The notes: generated by a model not told the origin, from the letters alone. 64,000 bases of DNA from Paraburkholderia polaris (GCF_012927345.1 NZ_JABBGJ010000014.1:62001-126000); one strand, 5' to 3'; shown: positions 26,539 through 35,781, counted from the first letter of the stretch. Numbers and translations: made by a program.

Positions 26539-27470
26539 CGCTGAAGCTGGTTGACAGACTTCGGCCGGCCTGCATCCCCGTCGACACGCAAGCTGGCCCC
26601 GCCACACCGCTTCGCGAAGTGCGCCCCGGTTTGCTCGTCAAGTTCGAATGCGACAACCCGGGCGGCAGCCACAAAGTGCGGGCGGCCCGCTTTATCGTTC
26701 GGCATGCGATCGCCAACGGCAACATTGTTCCTGGCCAGACCACGGTGATCGAAAAGACCGGAGGCAACTTCGGCTTTGGACTCGCGATCGCATGTCACAC
26801 GCACGGCGTCGGTGTCGAACTTGCGGTCGGGTTGGGATTCAGCGCCGTCAAACGCCGCTGCCTCGAACTATTCGGCGTTCGTCTCATTGGCCTCGAGATG
26901 CTCGAACGAGGCGCTACGCCGCGCGAGGTCGTGGAATGGCATCTACTCCACGCGGAAGAGCGTGAGCGAAGCTACTTCTACACCGATCAGTTTCGCAATG
27001 CTGCAAACGTCGCCGCGCATGAATTTGAAACCGGACCCGAGATTACCGCGCAACTCAAGGCATGGCCTCAAGTGAAGAAGTTGACCTTTGTGGCATGTGC
27101 GGGAACCGGGGCGAGTCTGGTCGGCATCACCAAAGCGCTTCAGTCGGCAGGGTATGCGGTCGCGGTCGTGCTGGTGGAACCGCAAGGATGCGACTCGCGC
27201 AACGGCATCTTTACCGATCACAAGCTCGAAGGAATGGCGGTAGGCGTCACACCGCCGTTTCTCGACTGGAGTCTGATTGACGACATCCGGACCGTGTCAT
27301 TTGAAGAAGTGGTGGAGACGCGCAAAGTCTTCGCACGGACATCGGGCTTTCTCGCGGGCAATACTGCTGCCGCATGCCTTTACGTGGCGAACGCACTGGC
27401 GCGCGGCGCTACAGACGATCACAAAATTCTGTCGATTCTCTACGACCACGGCCTTTGGTACGTTCGCTAG
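26535..27470 (+). CDS. O-acetylserine sulfhydrylase-like PLP enzyme (beta-substituted alanine synthase)
   Basis: Fold-type II PLP enzyme, 311 aa; ATG 26535 overlaps the MFS stop. PLP lysine is Lys47 in DNPGGSHKVRAARF; the asparagine loop is EKTGGNFGFGLAIA (the usual motif is TSGNTG); DQFRNAANVAAHEFETGPEI and the phosphate loop ACAGTGASLVGI match cysteine synthases. Near the C-terminus ILYDHGLWY replaces the usual 'PDSGERY', so the serine that contacts the PLP pyridine nitrogen appears to be His. Together with the cassette's serine acetyltransferase it should use O-acetylserine to add a nucleophile at C-beta. The altered loops suggest that the nucleophile is not sulfide. The product is unknown. 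Confidence 0.82.
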   Translation: MTLKLVDRLRPACIPVDTQAGPATPLREVRPGLLVKFECDNPGGSHKVRAARFIVRHAIANGNIVPGQTTVIEKTGGNFGFGLAIACHTHGVGVELAVGLGFSAVKRRCLELFGVRLIGLEMLERGATPREVVEWHLLHAEERERSYFYTDQFRNAANVAAHEFETGPEITAQLKAWPQVKKLTFVACAGTGASLVGITKALQSAGYAVAVVLVEPQGCDSRNGIFTDHKLEGMAVGVTPPFLDWSLIDDIRTVSFEEVVETRKVFARTSGFLAGNTAAACLYVANALARGATDDHKILSILYDHGLWYVR

Positions 27471-27513
27471 CTTATAGGCCAGCTTCCCGAATGAGCAAGG
27501 CGCATCAAAGGAA

Positions 27514-27589
27514 AAGGCCGGCGTCGTTGAACTGCGCCCCAAAAGTCGGATCTCTGCCCAACTTGTTGCAGTTCACGTTCGCCGGCCTT
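27514..27589. terminator. Large imperfect inverted repeat between convergent operons
   Basis: Arm 27514-27535 (AAGGCCGGCG.. TGAACTGC) pairs with 27568-27589, with 10 + 8 matched bases separated by a 4-base mismatch bulge and a 32-base loop. It lies between the stop of the PLP-enzyme gene and the stop of fahA, so it is probably a bidirectional terminator. There is no long T tract. Confidence 0.6.
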
Positions 27590-27607
27590 CCGCCTAAGCT
27601 CGCAGTT

Positions 27608-28936
27608 TTAGCGCTGCGCCGGCAGAATCTCCCCGACACATGTGCCGAAGCCCACGCGGTACCCATCACCCTGGCACCAGCCAGCCAGCGTCAGTTCGTC
27701 GCCGTCTTCGATAAACCCACGTGTGCCGCCTTCCTTCAATTCCAACGGATTCTTGCCGTTCCATGTGGACTCGAGCAGGCTGCCGCACGAGTCTGCCGTC
27801 GGGCCGCTGATCGTCCCAGAACCCATCAGATCCCCAACTCGCGTATTGCAGCCCGATACCGTGTGATGCGCGAGCTGTTGCGCCATCGTCCAGTACATGT
27901 GCTTGAAGTTGGTCCGCGAGATGGTGGTGGCCTGCTTGGCTTTTTGCGGCCGCAGCGTCACTTCCAACGAAATATCGAACGCGTGCTTGCCTTCGTGGCG
28001 CAAGTACGCCAACGGTTGCGGCTCCTGCGCCGGCTGCTCTACGCGGAACGGTTCGAGCGCCTCGAGCGTCACGATCCACGGCGAGATTGTGGTCGCGAAT
28101 GTCTTCGCGTTGAACGGACCGAGCGGTACGTATTCCCATTGCTGAATATCGCGCGCACTCCAGTCGTTTAACAGCACCATGCCGAAGATGTGCGCCTCGG
28201 CATCGGCACAGGCAATCGGCTCGCCCAGTGCATTGCCGCCACCGATCACGAAACCCGTCTCAAGTTCGATATCCAGCTTGCGGCATGCGCCGAACACCGG
28301 ACGTTCCTGATCCGGCAGTTTCAACTGACCGTTGGGCCGGCGCACCGGCGTCCCGCTCACCACCACCGACGATGCGCGGCCGTTGTAACCGATCGGCATC
28401 TCCGACCAATTCGGCAACAGCGCATTCTTCGGATCGCGGAACATCGAGCCGACGTTCGTTGCATGCTCCTTCGACGAATAGAAATCGGTGTAACCCGGGA
28501 TTTGCACGGGCAGATGCAGTTGCGCATCGGACTGACGCACCAGTGCTTTCGAACGCAAGGCGGCGTCGTCGCGCAAGGTCGCGGTGTCACGCGTCAGCAG
28601 ATTGCTCAGCTGGATGCGCACGCTGCGCCATGCATCGCGGCCGAGCGAGATGAAATCGTTGAGGGTGTCCTGCTCAAACGCCCGGTCCTTCGCCGCAATC
28701 AATGGGTCGGCCGCGGCGATCGGGAGTTTGAGCAAGTCGGCAGACTTGAGGACACTCAGATCGACGATCTCGTCGCCAATCGCTACGCCCACGCGCCGCG
28801 CGCCGTTGGTCTTATCGCTGAAAATACCGAACGGCAGATTCTGGATCGAAAAATCGTTGGTCGAGTCGTTCGCCGACTCGACCCAGCTCTTGCGCGACGG
28901 ATCGAGCGTCGCCTGAAGATCGCTCAAAGCGTTCAT
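27608..28936 (-). CDS. fahA: Fumarylacetoacetase
   Basis: Last step of tyrosine/homogentisate degradation: fumarylacetoacetate to fumarate and acetoacetate. 442 aa. It has the small N-terminal SH3-like domain ([20 protein letters not shown]), then the FAH catalytic fold with [25 protein letters not shown]-like [14 protein letters not shown] and [20 protein letters not shown], where acidic residues bind the metal. The ATG at 28936 overlaps the hmgA stop at 28933 by 4 bases, so the two are translationally coupled. Confidence 0.96.
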   Translation of the reverse strand: MNALSDLQATLDPSRKSWVESANDSTNDFSIQNLPFGIFSDKTNGARRVGVAIGDEIVDLSVLKSADLLKLPIAAADPLIAAKDRAFEQDTLNDFISLGRDAWRSVRIQLSNLLTRDTATLRDDAALRSKALVRQSDAQLHLPVQIPGYTDFYSSKEHATNVGSMFRDPKNALLPNWSEMPIGYNGRASSVVVSGTPVRRPNGQLKLPDQERPVFGACRKLDIELETGFVIGGGNALGEPIACADAEAHIFGMVLLNDWSARDIQQWEYVPLGPFNAKTFATTISPWIVTLEALEPFRVEQPAQEPQPLAYLRHEGKHAFDISLEVTLRPQKAKQATTISRTNFKHMYWTMAQQLAHHTVSGCNTRVGDLMGSGTISGPTADSCGSLLESTWNGKNPLELKEGGTRGFIEDGDELTLAGWCQGDGYRVGFGTCVGEILPAQR

Positions 28937-30279
28937 CGTTGCTCCGGGTTGAAGTGTTTCTTAAGACCTTGCCAGCACTCGTAGTAATGCGCCTGCAGTT
29001 GCGCCGTTTCGAGCGCGAAACGGGTCGGCTTGATCAGCGTGCGCGTTTCGAACATGAAGGCCATCGTGTCGCCGACTTTCTTCGGCGTGGTCGTATCGCT
29101 ATGTGACGCTTTCTCGAAGGTGTCCGCGTCCGGCCCATGGCCCGACATGCAGTTATGCAGACTCGCGCCGCCCGGCACGAAGCCCTCGGCCTTCGCGTCA
29201 TACACGCCGTGCACGAGGCCCATGAATTCGCTCGCGACATTGCGATGGAACCAGGGTGGACGGAACGTATCTTCGGCCGCGAGCCAGCGCGGCGGGAAAA
29301 TCACGAAGTCGATCGTGTCGACGCCCGGCGTATCGCTTTGCGATTGCAACACCAGGAAAATCGACGGGTCCGGATGGTCGAAGCTGATCGATCCAATCGT
29401 GTTGAAGCGGCGCAGATCGTATTTGTACGGCGCGTAATTGCCGTGCCACGCGACCACGTCGAGCGGCGAATGACCGATATCCGCGCGCCACAGGTTGCCG
29501 TTCATTTTGGCGACGAGTTCGAAGTCGCCTTCGCGGTCTTCATACGCGGCATGCGGCGTGAGGAAATCGCGCGGATTGGCAAGGCCGTTCGAGCCGATCG
29601 GGCCGAGATCCGGCAGACGCAGCAGCGCGCCGAAGTTCTCGCAGATATAACCGCGCGCGGTGCCGTCCGGCAGGCTTACCGCGAAGCGCACGCCGCGCGG
29701 GATCACGGCGATCTCGAACGGCTCGACATCGAGTTGGCCCATTTCGGTGGCGATATGCAGGCGGCCTTCCTGCGGCACGATCAGCAATTCACCATCTGCG
29801 CTGTAGAAGAAGCGGTCCTTCATCGAACGATTCGCTGCGTACAGGTGGATCGCGCAGCCGTTCATCGCTTCGGCCGACCCGTTGCCCGCCATCGTCACCC
29901 AGCCGTCCACGAAGTCGGTCGGCTCGACGGGCGTCGGCAATGCATCCCAGCGCAACTGGTTGGGCGGCGTCGGCGGCACCTCGGCGAAGTTGGCGACGAG
30001 CCGGTCCGACGGTAGCTGCGTGAATGGCTTGTGAACTGCCGCCGGACGAATCCGGTACAGCCACGAACGGCGGTTATGTCCACGCGGCGCAGTGAATGCG
30101 GTGCCCGACAGTTGTTCGGCGTACAAGCCATAAGCCGCGCGTTGCGGCGAATTGCGGCCTTCGGGCAGCGCGCCCGGCAAGGCCTCCGTGGCGAATTCGT
30201 TGGCGAAGCCCGACTGATAGCCCGGCTCGATTTCGAGCCGCGAGCTAGCGGTATTCGGTGTGCGGGTTGGGGTATCCAT
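28933..30279 (-). CDS. hmgA: Homogentisate 1,2-dioxygenase
   Basis: Non-haem iron ring-cleaving enzyme opening homogentisate to maleylacetoacetate, 448 aa as usual. Motifs are [19 protein letters not shown] at the N-terminus, the cupin region [25 protein letters not shown], and the iron-binding part [18 protein letters not shown] with [20 protein letters not shown]. It precedes fahA with overlapping codons and follows an MFS transporter gene 47 bases away. A maleylacetoacetate isomerase gene is not in the window. Confidence 0.97.
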   Translation of the reverse strand: MDTPTRTPNTASSRLEIEPGYQSGFANEFATEALPGALPEGRNSPQRAAYGLYAEQLSGTAFTAPRGHNRRSWLYRIRPAAVHKPFTQLPSDRLVANFAEVPPTPPNQLRWDALPTPVEPTDFVDGWVTMAGNGSAEAMNGCAIHLYAANRSMKDRFFYSADGELLIVPQEGRLHIATEMGQLDVEPFEIAVIPRGVRFAVSLPDGTARGYICENFGALLRLPDLGPIGSNGLANPRDFLTPHAAYEDREGDFELVAKMNGNLWRADIGHSPLDVVAWHGNYAPYKYDLRRFNTIGSISFDHPDPSIFLVLQSQSDTPGVDTIDFVIFPPRWLAAEDTFRPPWFHRNVASEFMGLVHGVYDAKAEGFVPGGASLHNCMSGHGPDADTFEKASHSDTTTPKKVGDTMAFMFETRTLIKPTRFALETAQLQAHYYECWQGLKKHFNPEQR

Positions 30280-30326
30280 GCAAGGTTCTCCGTTAATACT
30301 TGATCTGTCGGCGTGAGCTATCTATC

Positions 30327-31691
30327 TCAGGCCGTCCGCGGCTCGGATGGGCTGCCGCGTTGACGTGTCGCCGCCGCTAGCGCGATCACCAGCAGCGCGG
30401 AGCACAGCACCGGCACTGCGGCCGCATGAAACAGCGATTCGTTCGACCAGTTCAGCGCGATCAGCTGTCCACCGACCAGCGGCCCGATCACCGAACCGAT
30501 GCGTCCAATACCCAGGCTCCAGCCGATGCCGGTGGAGCGCACCGTGGTCGGATAAAAATGGCCGGCCAGCGCGTTGACCGCCGGCTGTCCGCCGACCACG
30601 CAGAAGCCGCCCGCGAACACGACAAGCAACAGCCACGGCAGCGCATGCGCCACCGTACCGATGGTGCCGACCGCCAGCGCCGCGCCCGCGAAACACACGA
30701 ACAGCACGCGCACAAAACCAAACCGCTCGATGAACCAGCCGAGCAACAAGGTGCCGACCACGCCGCCGGTTTGCAGCACCGTGCCGACGATCACCGCCGT
30801 GCCCGGCGAATAACCGGCATCGCGCATCACAGTGGGCAGCCAGTTCGACAGGAAGTAAAGATCGATCAGGTTCATGAAGCTGATCGACCACAGAATCAGC
30901 GTCACAGGGCCACGGCCCGCACGGAACAGTTCAGCGACCGGTGCGCCGCCGTTGCCCTTCTCACGCACGACAACACGCGTGTTCGCATCGATCGGCAGCG
31001 TCGGATCGAACTTTGCGAGCCAGCGCAACGCGCGATCGCTGCGTCCTTTGAGAACGAGGAATTGCAGCGACTCCGGCAACGCCGCCAGCATCGCGAACGC
31101 GAGCAGCAAAGGCATCGCGCCGCCCACCCAGAAAACCGCGCGCCAGCCGTACGCCGGAATCAGCGCGGCACTGATGAAACCACCTAAAGCCGCGCCCAGC
31201 GTGAAGCCGCATGACACCAGCATCATGCGCTTGACGCGATGCGCGGGAGTGGAGAACTCGCCCACCAGCGCCATCGCGTTCGGCATGATGCAGCCGAGCC
31301 CGAGGCCGGTGATGAAGCGCAGCGTGATCAATGCGGGGATCGTCGCGACGAAGGGCGTGGCCAGCATCGACAACGCGAAGAAAAACGTCGCGCCGATCAA
31401 TACCGGACGCCGCCCAATGCGATCAGCCAGCACCGACAAACTCAACGCGCCCAGCAACATGCCAAACAGACTGGCGCTGAACACGGGCCCGAGCGCCGCC
31501 TTCGAGACATGCCATTCACCGATCACGCTCGGCGCGACGTAGCCCATCGCTTGCGCGTCGAAGCCGTCGATCATGAGGCACAGCCCGCATAGCACGAGCA
31601 GCATCAACTGAAATGCGGGGTGATGCGTTTCGCCGAGCACGCGCTCGACTTCGATCACATTGGCGGCGGCCGCGGCCGGTTTGGCACTCAT
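30327..31691 (-). CDS. MFS aromatic acid:H+ symporter (PcaK/MhpT-like)
   Basis: Inner-membrane symporter, 454 aa from ATG 31691 (MSAKPAAAAANVIEVERVLG); the longer frame to 31814 runs through the operator-like repeats and is rejected. AAHS-family signatures: GFDAQAMGYVAPSVIGEW in helix 1 (the D-x-x-x motif of PcaK), LADRIGRRPVLIG and a large central loop (LKGRSDRALRWLAKFDPT). It lies immediately upstream of hmgA and fahA on the same strand, so uptake of homogentisate, phenylacetate or hydroxyphenyl compounds is likely. Confidence 0.85.
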   Translation of the reverse strand: MSAKPAAAAANVIEVERVLGETHHPAFQLMLLVLCGLCLMIDGFDAQAMGYVAPSVIGEWHVSKAALGPVFSASLFGMLLGALSLSVLADRIGRRPVLIGATFFFALSMLATPFVATIPALITLRFITGLGLGCIMPNAMALVGEFSTPAHRVKRMMLVSCGFTLGAALGGFISAALIPAYGWRAVFWVGGAMPLLLAFAMLAALPESLQFLVLKGRSDRALRWLAKFDPTLPIDANTRVVVREKGNGGAPVAELFRAGRGPVTLILWSISFMNLIDLYFLSNWLPTVMRDAGYSPGTAVIVGTVLQTGGVVGTLLLGWFIERFGFVRVLFVCFAGAALAVGTIGTVAHALPWLLLVVFAGGFCVVGGQPAVNALAGHFYPTTVRSTGIGWSLGIGRIGSVIGPLVGGQLIALNWSNESLFHAAAVPVLCSALLVIALAAATRQRGSPSEPRTA

Positions 31692-31971
31692 TGGGGCGTC
31701 CCCTCTTCCTGACTGGATTGTTCGGTCGCGGCGCGGGTTCAGCCGGCGATCAGGAAACGCGCCTTTTCCCGCGAAGGAAACATAGACGCAACCGCCATCG
31801 CAGCCGCGCTGCAATTTACGTATAGTAAAACCAATTACGAATAGTGAAATTAACGTATACCCTGAAAACTAGTCGCGAAAACCCTGGCAGCCCGTGGCGA
31901 CAAGCGTTCGGCCGATAACGTTATGAGCATTTTGTTCAAGTGCGCGTGGCGCGGACTGCTACCATCAGTGG
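31692..31971. promoter_or_regulatory. Divergent region with tandem operator-like repeats
   Basis: This 280-base gap lies between the hmg transporter operon (minus) and the EAL gene (plus). It contains two direct repeats, TTACGTATAGTAAAA (31816-31830) and TTACGAATAGTGAAA (31835-31849), 19 bases start to start. The first is embedded in a palindrome TTTAC-GTATA-GTAAA at 31815-31829. A further TTAACGTATA half-site follows at about 31850. This looks like a multi-site operator for a repressor of the homogentisate operon. Confidence 0.55.
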
Positions 31972-32868
31972 ATGACGCAACCGAGTCGCGTTGCCGAGCG
32001 CCGAGTGCGCACCTACCGACATCCATTCGCCTACATGATTCCGCCGACCATCCCCAACCTGATTGCCCGCGCCGCCGATCACCCGTTTCTCGGCGAACAT
32101 CTGGTGATGGGAACAGGCGTGCATAGCGAGATCGCGCTGGCGCAGTTTGGCGGCGTCGAGCTCGCCAGCGCCTATGAGCCGATCTTCGATATCAGCGTGC
32201 ATGCGTTGGCGCAGTCGTTGTCGTCGGGCGCCGAAGGCGTGGATCGGTTCGGCGATGAGCTCGGGTTTCAGGCGGTCACGCAGCGCCTCGACGGCGCGCC
32301 CTTTGATGCCTTCGATCCGTTCGACCGTATCGCCGACGATCAGGAACTGGTCGCGCTAGACCGCATGTCGCGCGCGCTGCACGCGATCAATTTCTTCGGT
32401 GCGCAGCGTCACGGACTACTGTTTCTGCGCGTGCACGAGCGCCTGCTCAAGAGCGTCAAGTACGACCACGGCCGGCATTTCTCGAGCGTGCTGGTGTCGT
32501 TCGGATTGAATCCATCGCGAGTGGTCATCGAGTTGCCGGCGGCAGCGGTCGCGCATAAGACATTCCTCGGCTATCTGACCAAGAGTTATCAGCGCTACGG
32601 CTTCAAGGTGGCGGGGAATCTTTCGAACGCGGGGCAGATTCTGTCGGTATCCGAAACGGCGCGGCTCGACTTCATCAAGATGGATGCGGCGATCGCGTTG
32701 CGCGATGCGATGGTAAAGCCGCTAGTCGGCTATGCGAGCCGGCTGCGGATTCCGCTGATCTTCAATCGGGTGGTGGATGAGCCGCAGTTCGACGCGTTGC
32801 AACAGTACGATGTGCGCTTCGTGCAAGGGCCGTTGTTCAACGCGCATTATCATGATCGTGCGGTGTGA
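31972..32868 (+). CDS. EAL-domain-like protein, catalytically degenerate
   Basis: A 298-aa soluble protein with the fold pattern of an EAL (cyclic-di-GMP phosphodiesterase) domain: SAYEPIFDISVHAL (usual 'YQPI'), GLLFLRVHERLL (usual 'lfiNv'), RVVIELPAAAV (usual 'ElTE'), KVAGNLSNAGQILSV (usual 'aiDDFGtGyssl') and LDFIKMDAAIAL. The EAL/ExL motif and the DDFG metal ligands are missing, so hydrolysis is unlikely. It may bind a nucleotide or act as a protein-interaction module, as in other degenerate EAL proteins. The start is assumed at ATG 31972; MIPPTIPNL at residue 22 is an alternative. Confidence 0.7.
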   Translation: MTQPSRVAERRVRTYRHPFAYMIPPTIPNLIARAADHPFLGEHLVMGTGVHSEIALAQFGGVELASAYEPIFDISVHALAQSLSSGAEGVDRFGDELGFQAVTQRLDGAPFDAFDPFDRIADDQELVALDRMSRALHAINFFGAQRHGLLFLRVHERLLKSVKYDHGRHFSSVLVSFGLNPSRVVIELPAAAVAHKTFLGYLTKSYQRYGFKVAGNLSNAGQILSVSETARLDFIKMDAAIALRDAMVKPLVGYASRLRIPLIFNRVVDEPQFDALQQYDVRFVQGPLFNAHYHDRAV

Positions 32869-32907
32869 TTAAGAGTTAGCTTGGGTTTGGTTTGGCCGCC
32901 AAGCGCT

Positions 32908-33693
32908 TTAAGCGGTATCCCCCAGGCGGCGCGCCAGCGCCTTCAGGCGGGGGGCCACGTTTTCCCGAAACACATCCTCCCCCATCGACGACGCCGGCCC
33001 GCTGCAACTCAGCACCAGCCAACGACCTTCGCGTGGCTCGCGAAACGGCACCGCGACTGCGTTCACGTCATCGTGCCACGCGCGGAACGAATAGCAGCAG
33101 CGCTCCCGCGCGAAGGCTTCGATTTCCTTTTCGGCGTCTGCCAGCAACGCAGCGCCCTCTTTGCCCGCGGCCTTCTTAAGCTCGGCCAGCAATGCGGCGC
33201 GCACGTCCAACGGCTGCACCGCCAGATACGCGCGCCCCATCGAACTCGTCAGCATCGACAGTTTTGAGCCGGAGGCGAGTCCGAGGGTCAGCGCGGTTTC
33301 GCTGCGGATCGTCTCCAGATAAATCATGTCGAGGCCGTCACGGCATCCGAGCGACACCGCCGCGCCTACTTCGCGGGCGAAGGTGCGCATATGCGGACGC
33401 GCGAGTTCGAGCGTGTCGGTGCCCGAGAGCAGCGCGAAACCTAGCGACAGCACGCCGGCGTCGAGCGCATATTTACCCAGGGTTTCGTCGAGCCGCAGAT
33501 AGCCGAGCACAGTCAGCGTGTAAGCCAGACGGTTGACGGTCGCCTTCGGCAAACCCGTGCGTTCGACGAAATCGCGATTGCCGAGCATCGTTTCGCCCGG
33601 CTTGAACGCGCGCAGCAAGTCCAGCCCACGTGCGAGGGCAACGACAAATTTGCGCTCGTCGAGCGGGTCGGAGAGAGTAGATATGGGCGTCAT
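32908..33693 (-). CDS. IclR-family transcriptional regulator
   Basis: Cytoplasmic one-component regulator, 261 aa from ATG 33693 (MTPISTLSDPLDERKF); MYHPM at 33705 is an alternative start. It has an N-terminal winged helix-turn-helix (LARGLDLLRAF, RTGLPKATVNRLAYTLTVLGYL) and a C-terminal IclR effector domain (GAAVSLGCRDGLDMIYLETIRS, GSKLSMLTSSMGRAYLA, NAVAVPFREP). It is divergent from glutaryl-CoA dehydrogenase with a palindrome between them, so it probably controls gcdH in response to glutarate or glutaryl-CoA. The effector is inference. Confidence 0.9.
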   Translation of the reverse strand: MTPISTLSDPLDERKFVVALARGLDLLRAFKPGETMLGNRDFVERTGLPKATVNRLAYTLTVLGYLRLDETLGKYALDAGVLSLGFALLSGTDTLELARPHMRTFAREVGAAVSLGCRDGLDMIYLETIRSETALTLGLASGSKLSMLTSSMGRAYLAVQPLDVRAALLAELKKAAGKEGAALLADAEKEIEAFARERCCYSFRAWHDDVNAVAVPFREPREGRWLVLSCSGPASSMGEDVFRENVAPRLKALARRLGDTA

Positions 33694-33728
33694 GGGGTGG
33701 TACACTCGGACGTGGTTTGCAAAACATT

Positions 33729-33745
33729 GTTTCGCATAGCGGAAC
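33729..33745. promoter_or_regulatory. IclR-type palindromic operator between regulator and gcdH
   Basis: GTTTCGC-ATA-GCGGAAC is an inverted repeat with 7-bp arms and one mismatch, closely resembling the sites bound by IclR-family regulators such as PobR/PcaU (GTTCG..CGAAC-like). It lies in the 104-base gap between the divergent IclR and gcdH genes. Confidence 0.65.
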
Positions 33746-33797
33746 TTAAGTCAAGCTCAAACGAGTTTTAGCCAAGCAAGGAATCAGGAGATACGTC

Positions 33798-34988
33798 ATG
33801 GCAGAGGCCGCGCAGTTTCACTGGGAAGACCCGCTGCTGCTGGATCAGCAGCTCACCGAAGACGAACGCATGGTGCGCGACGCCGCCGCCGCTTACTCGC
33901 AGGACAAGCTGCAGCCGCGCGTACTCGAAGCGTTCCGTCACGAGAAGACCGACATCGAGGTCTTCCGCGAGATGGGCGAACTCGGCCTGCTCGGCCCGAC
34001 GATTCCCGAGCAATACGGCGGCCCCGGTCTGAACTACGTGGCGTATGGTCTGATCGCGCGTGAAGTGGAGCGCGTCGACTCCGGCTACCGGTCGATGATG
34101 TCGGTGCAGTCGTCGCTCGTCATGGTGCCCATCTACGAATTCGGCTCGGAAGCGCAAAAGCAGAAGTACCTGCCGAAGCTCGCCACCGGCGAATGGATCG
34201 GCTGCTTCGGCCTGACCGAACCGAACCACGGCTCCGATCCGGGCAGCATGGTCACGCGGGCGAAAAAGGTCGATGGCGGTTATTCGCTGTCGGGCTCGAA
34301 GATGTGGATCACCAATTCGCCGATCGCCGACGTGTTCGTCGTGTGGGCGAAGCTCGAAGAGAACGGCAAGGATTCGATCCGCGGCTTCATTCTCGAGAAG
34401 GGATGGAAAGGGCTGTCGGCGCCGACCATCCATAGCAAGGTGGGTCTGCGCGCGTCGATCACCGGCGAAATCGTGCTCGACGAAGTGTTCGTGCCGGAAG
34501 AGAACCGCTTCCCCGAAGTCAGCGGCTTGCGCGGTCCCTTCACGTGCCTGAACTCGGCGCGCTACGGTATTGCCTGGGGCGCGCTCGGCGCGGCTGAAGC
34601 ATGCTGGCACACCGCGCGTCAATACGTGCTGGATCGCAAGCAGTTCGGCCGGCCGCTCGCCGCGAACCAGTTGATCCAGAAAAAGCTCGCCGACATGCAA
34701 ACCGAAATCACACTCGGCCTGCAAGGCGTGCTGCGCCTCGGCCGGATGAAGGACGAAGGCACTGCCGCCGTCGAGATCACGTCAATCATGAAGCGCAATT
34801 CGTGCGGCAAGGCGCTGGACATTGCACGGCTCGCGCGTGACATGCTCGGCGGTAACGGTATCTCGGACGAGTTCGGCATCGCGCGGCATCTGGTCAATCT
34901 GGAAGTCGTGAACACGTATGAGGGTACGCACGACATTCACGCGCTGATTCTCGGGCGCGCCCAAACAGGCATTCAGGCGTTTTTCTGA
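33798..34988 (+). CDS. gcdH: Glutaryl-CoA dehydrogenase
   Basis: FAD-dependent acyl-CoA dehydrogenase turning glutaryl-CoA into crotonyl-CoA and CO2, in lysine/tryptophan breakdown; 396 aa. Signatures are [18 protein letters not shown] (FAD and acyl site), [51 protein letters not shown] and the catalytic glutamate in [21 protein letters not shown] lies just before the ATG at 33798. It is divergently arranged with an IclR regulator gene and followed by a strong terminator. Confidence 0.95.
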   Translation: MAEAAQFHWEDPLLLDQQLTEDERMVRDAAAAYSQDKLQPRVLEAFRHEKTDIEVFREMGELGLLGPTIPEQYGGPGLNYVAYGLIAREVERVDSGYRSMMSVQSSLVMVPIYEFGSEAQKQKYLPKLATGEWIGCFGLTEPNHGSDPGSMVTRAKKVDGGYSLSGSKMWITNSPIADVFVVWAKLEENGKDSIRGFILEKGWKGLSAPTIHSKVGLRASITGEIVLDEVFVPEENRFPEVSGLRGPFTCLNSARYGIAWGALGAAEACWHTARQYVLDRKQFGRPLAANQLIQKKLADMQTEITLGLQGVLRLGRMKDEGTAAVEITSIMKRNSCGKALDIARLARDMLGGNGISDEFGIARHLVNLEVVNTYEGTHDIHALILGRAQTGIQAFF

Positions 34989-35058
34989 TGCGCTGATTGT
35001 CTTGATGGCGGCGTTTCGTCTTGGCCGCCGGATGGAAAAAGTGGGACAGCAGGAAAGG

Positions 35059-35090
35059 AAAAGGCCGGTTCTTTTGAACCGGCCTTTTTT
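35059..35090 (+). terminator. Rho-independent terminator after gcdH
   Basis: AAAAGGCCGGTTC-TTTT-GAACCGGCCTTTT has 13-bp arms and a T-rich end (TTTTTT). It is 70 bases after the gcdH stop. The A-rich left arm also makes it usable from the opposite strand, where the peroxiredoxin gene ends at 35143. Confidence 0.9.
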
Positions 35091-35142
35091 CGTTGCGGCG
35101 CCGCGTTGAAGCTAACGGCGCGCTTCATGACACATCAGCCGC

Positions 35143-35781
35143 TTACTTGTTCGGCTGCGGCGTCAAACGCAGGTACGGGCGGAGCGCCTTGTAGCCCTTC
35201 GGGAATTTCTGCTTGATGACTTCTTCGTCCTTCAACGACGGCACGATCACCACGTCTTCGCCCTGCTTCCAGTTGCCCGGCGTGGCTACCGAGTGGTTGT
35301 CGGTGAGTTGCAGCGAGTCGATCACGCGCAACACTTCATCAAAGTTACGCCCGGTGCTGGCCGGGTATGTAATGATCAAACGCACCTTCTTCTTCGGATC
35401 GATCACGAACAGCGACCTGACCGTGAAGGTTTCATTGGCGTTCGGGTGGATCATGTCGTACAGCTCAGAGACCTTGCGATCCCCGTCGGCGAGAATCGGA
35501 AAGCCGACATTGGCAGCTTGCGTCTCGTTGATGTCCTTGATCCATTCCTTGTGCGACTCGGCGCTATCGACCGACAACGCGATCGTCTTCACGTTGCGTT
35601 TTTCGAATTCGCCAGCCAGCTTCGCCGTCAAACCCAGTTCCGTCGTGCAGACCGGCGTGAAATCGGCAGGGTGCGAGAACAGCACGCCCCAACTATCGCC
35701 CAGCCATTCGTAGAACTTGATGCGGCCGACACTCGACTCCTGTTCGAAATCCGGTGCGATATCGCCAAGACGTAGACTCAT
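35143..35781 (-). CDS. 1-Cys peroxiredoxin (Prx6/AhpC-TSA family)
   Basis: Thiol peroxidase reducing H2O2 and alkyl hydroperoxides, 212 aa from ATG 35781 (MSLRLGDIAPDFEQ). The peroxidatic Cys45 is in FSHPADFTPVCTTEL, with the Prx6-type 'HPADFTPVCTTE' motif, and LSVDSAESHKEWIKDI follows. The C-terminal Prx6 extension (NWKQGEDVVIVPSL.., FPKGYKALRPYLR) is present, and there is no second resolving cysteine. The longer frame to 35886 is rejected because its extra N-terminus does not fit the family. Confidence 0.93.
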   Translation of the reverse strand: MSLRLGDIAPDFEQESSVGRIKFYEWLGDSWGVLFSHPADFTPVCTTELGLTAKLAGEFEKRNVKTIALSVDSAESHKEWIKDINETQAANVGFPILADGDRKVSELYDMIHPNANETFTVRSLFVIDPKKKVRLIITYPASTGRNFDEVLRVIDSLQLTDNHSVATPGNWKQGEDVVIVPSLKDEEVIKQKFPKGYKALRPYLRLTPQPNK

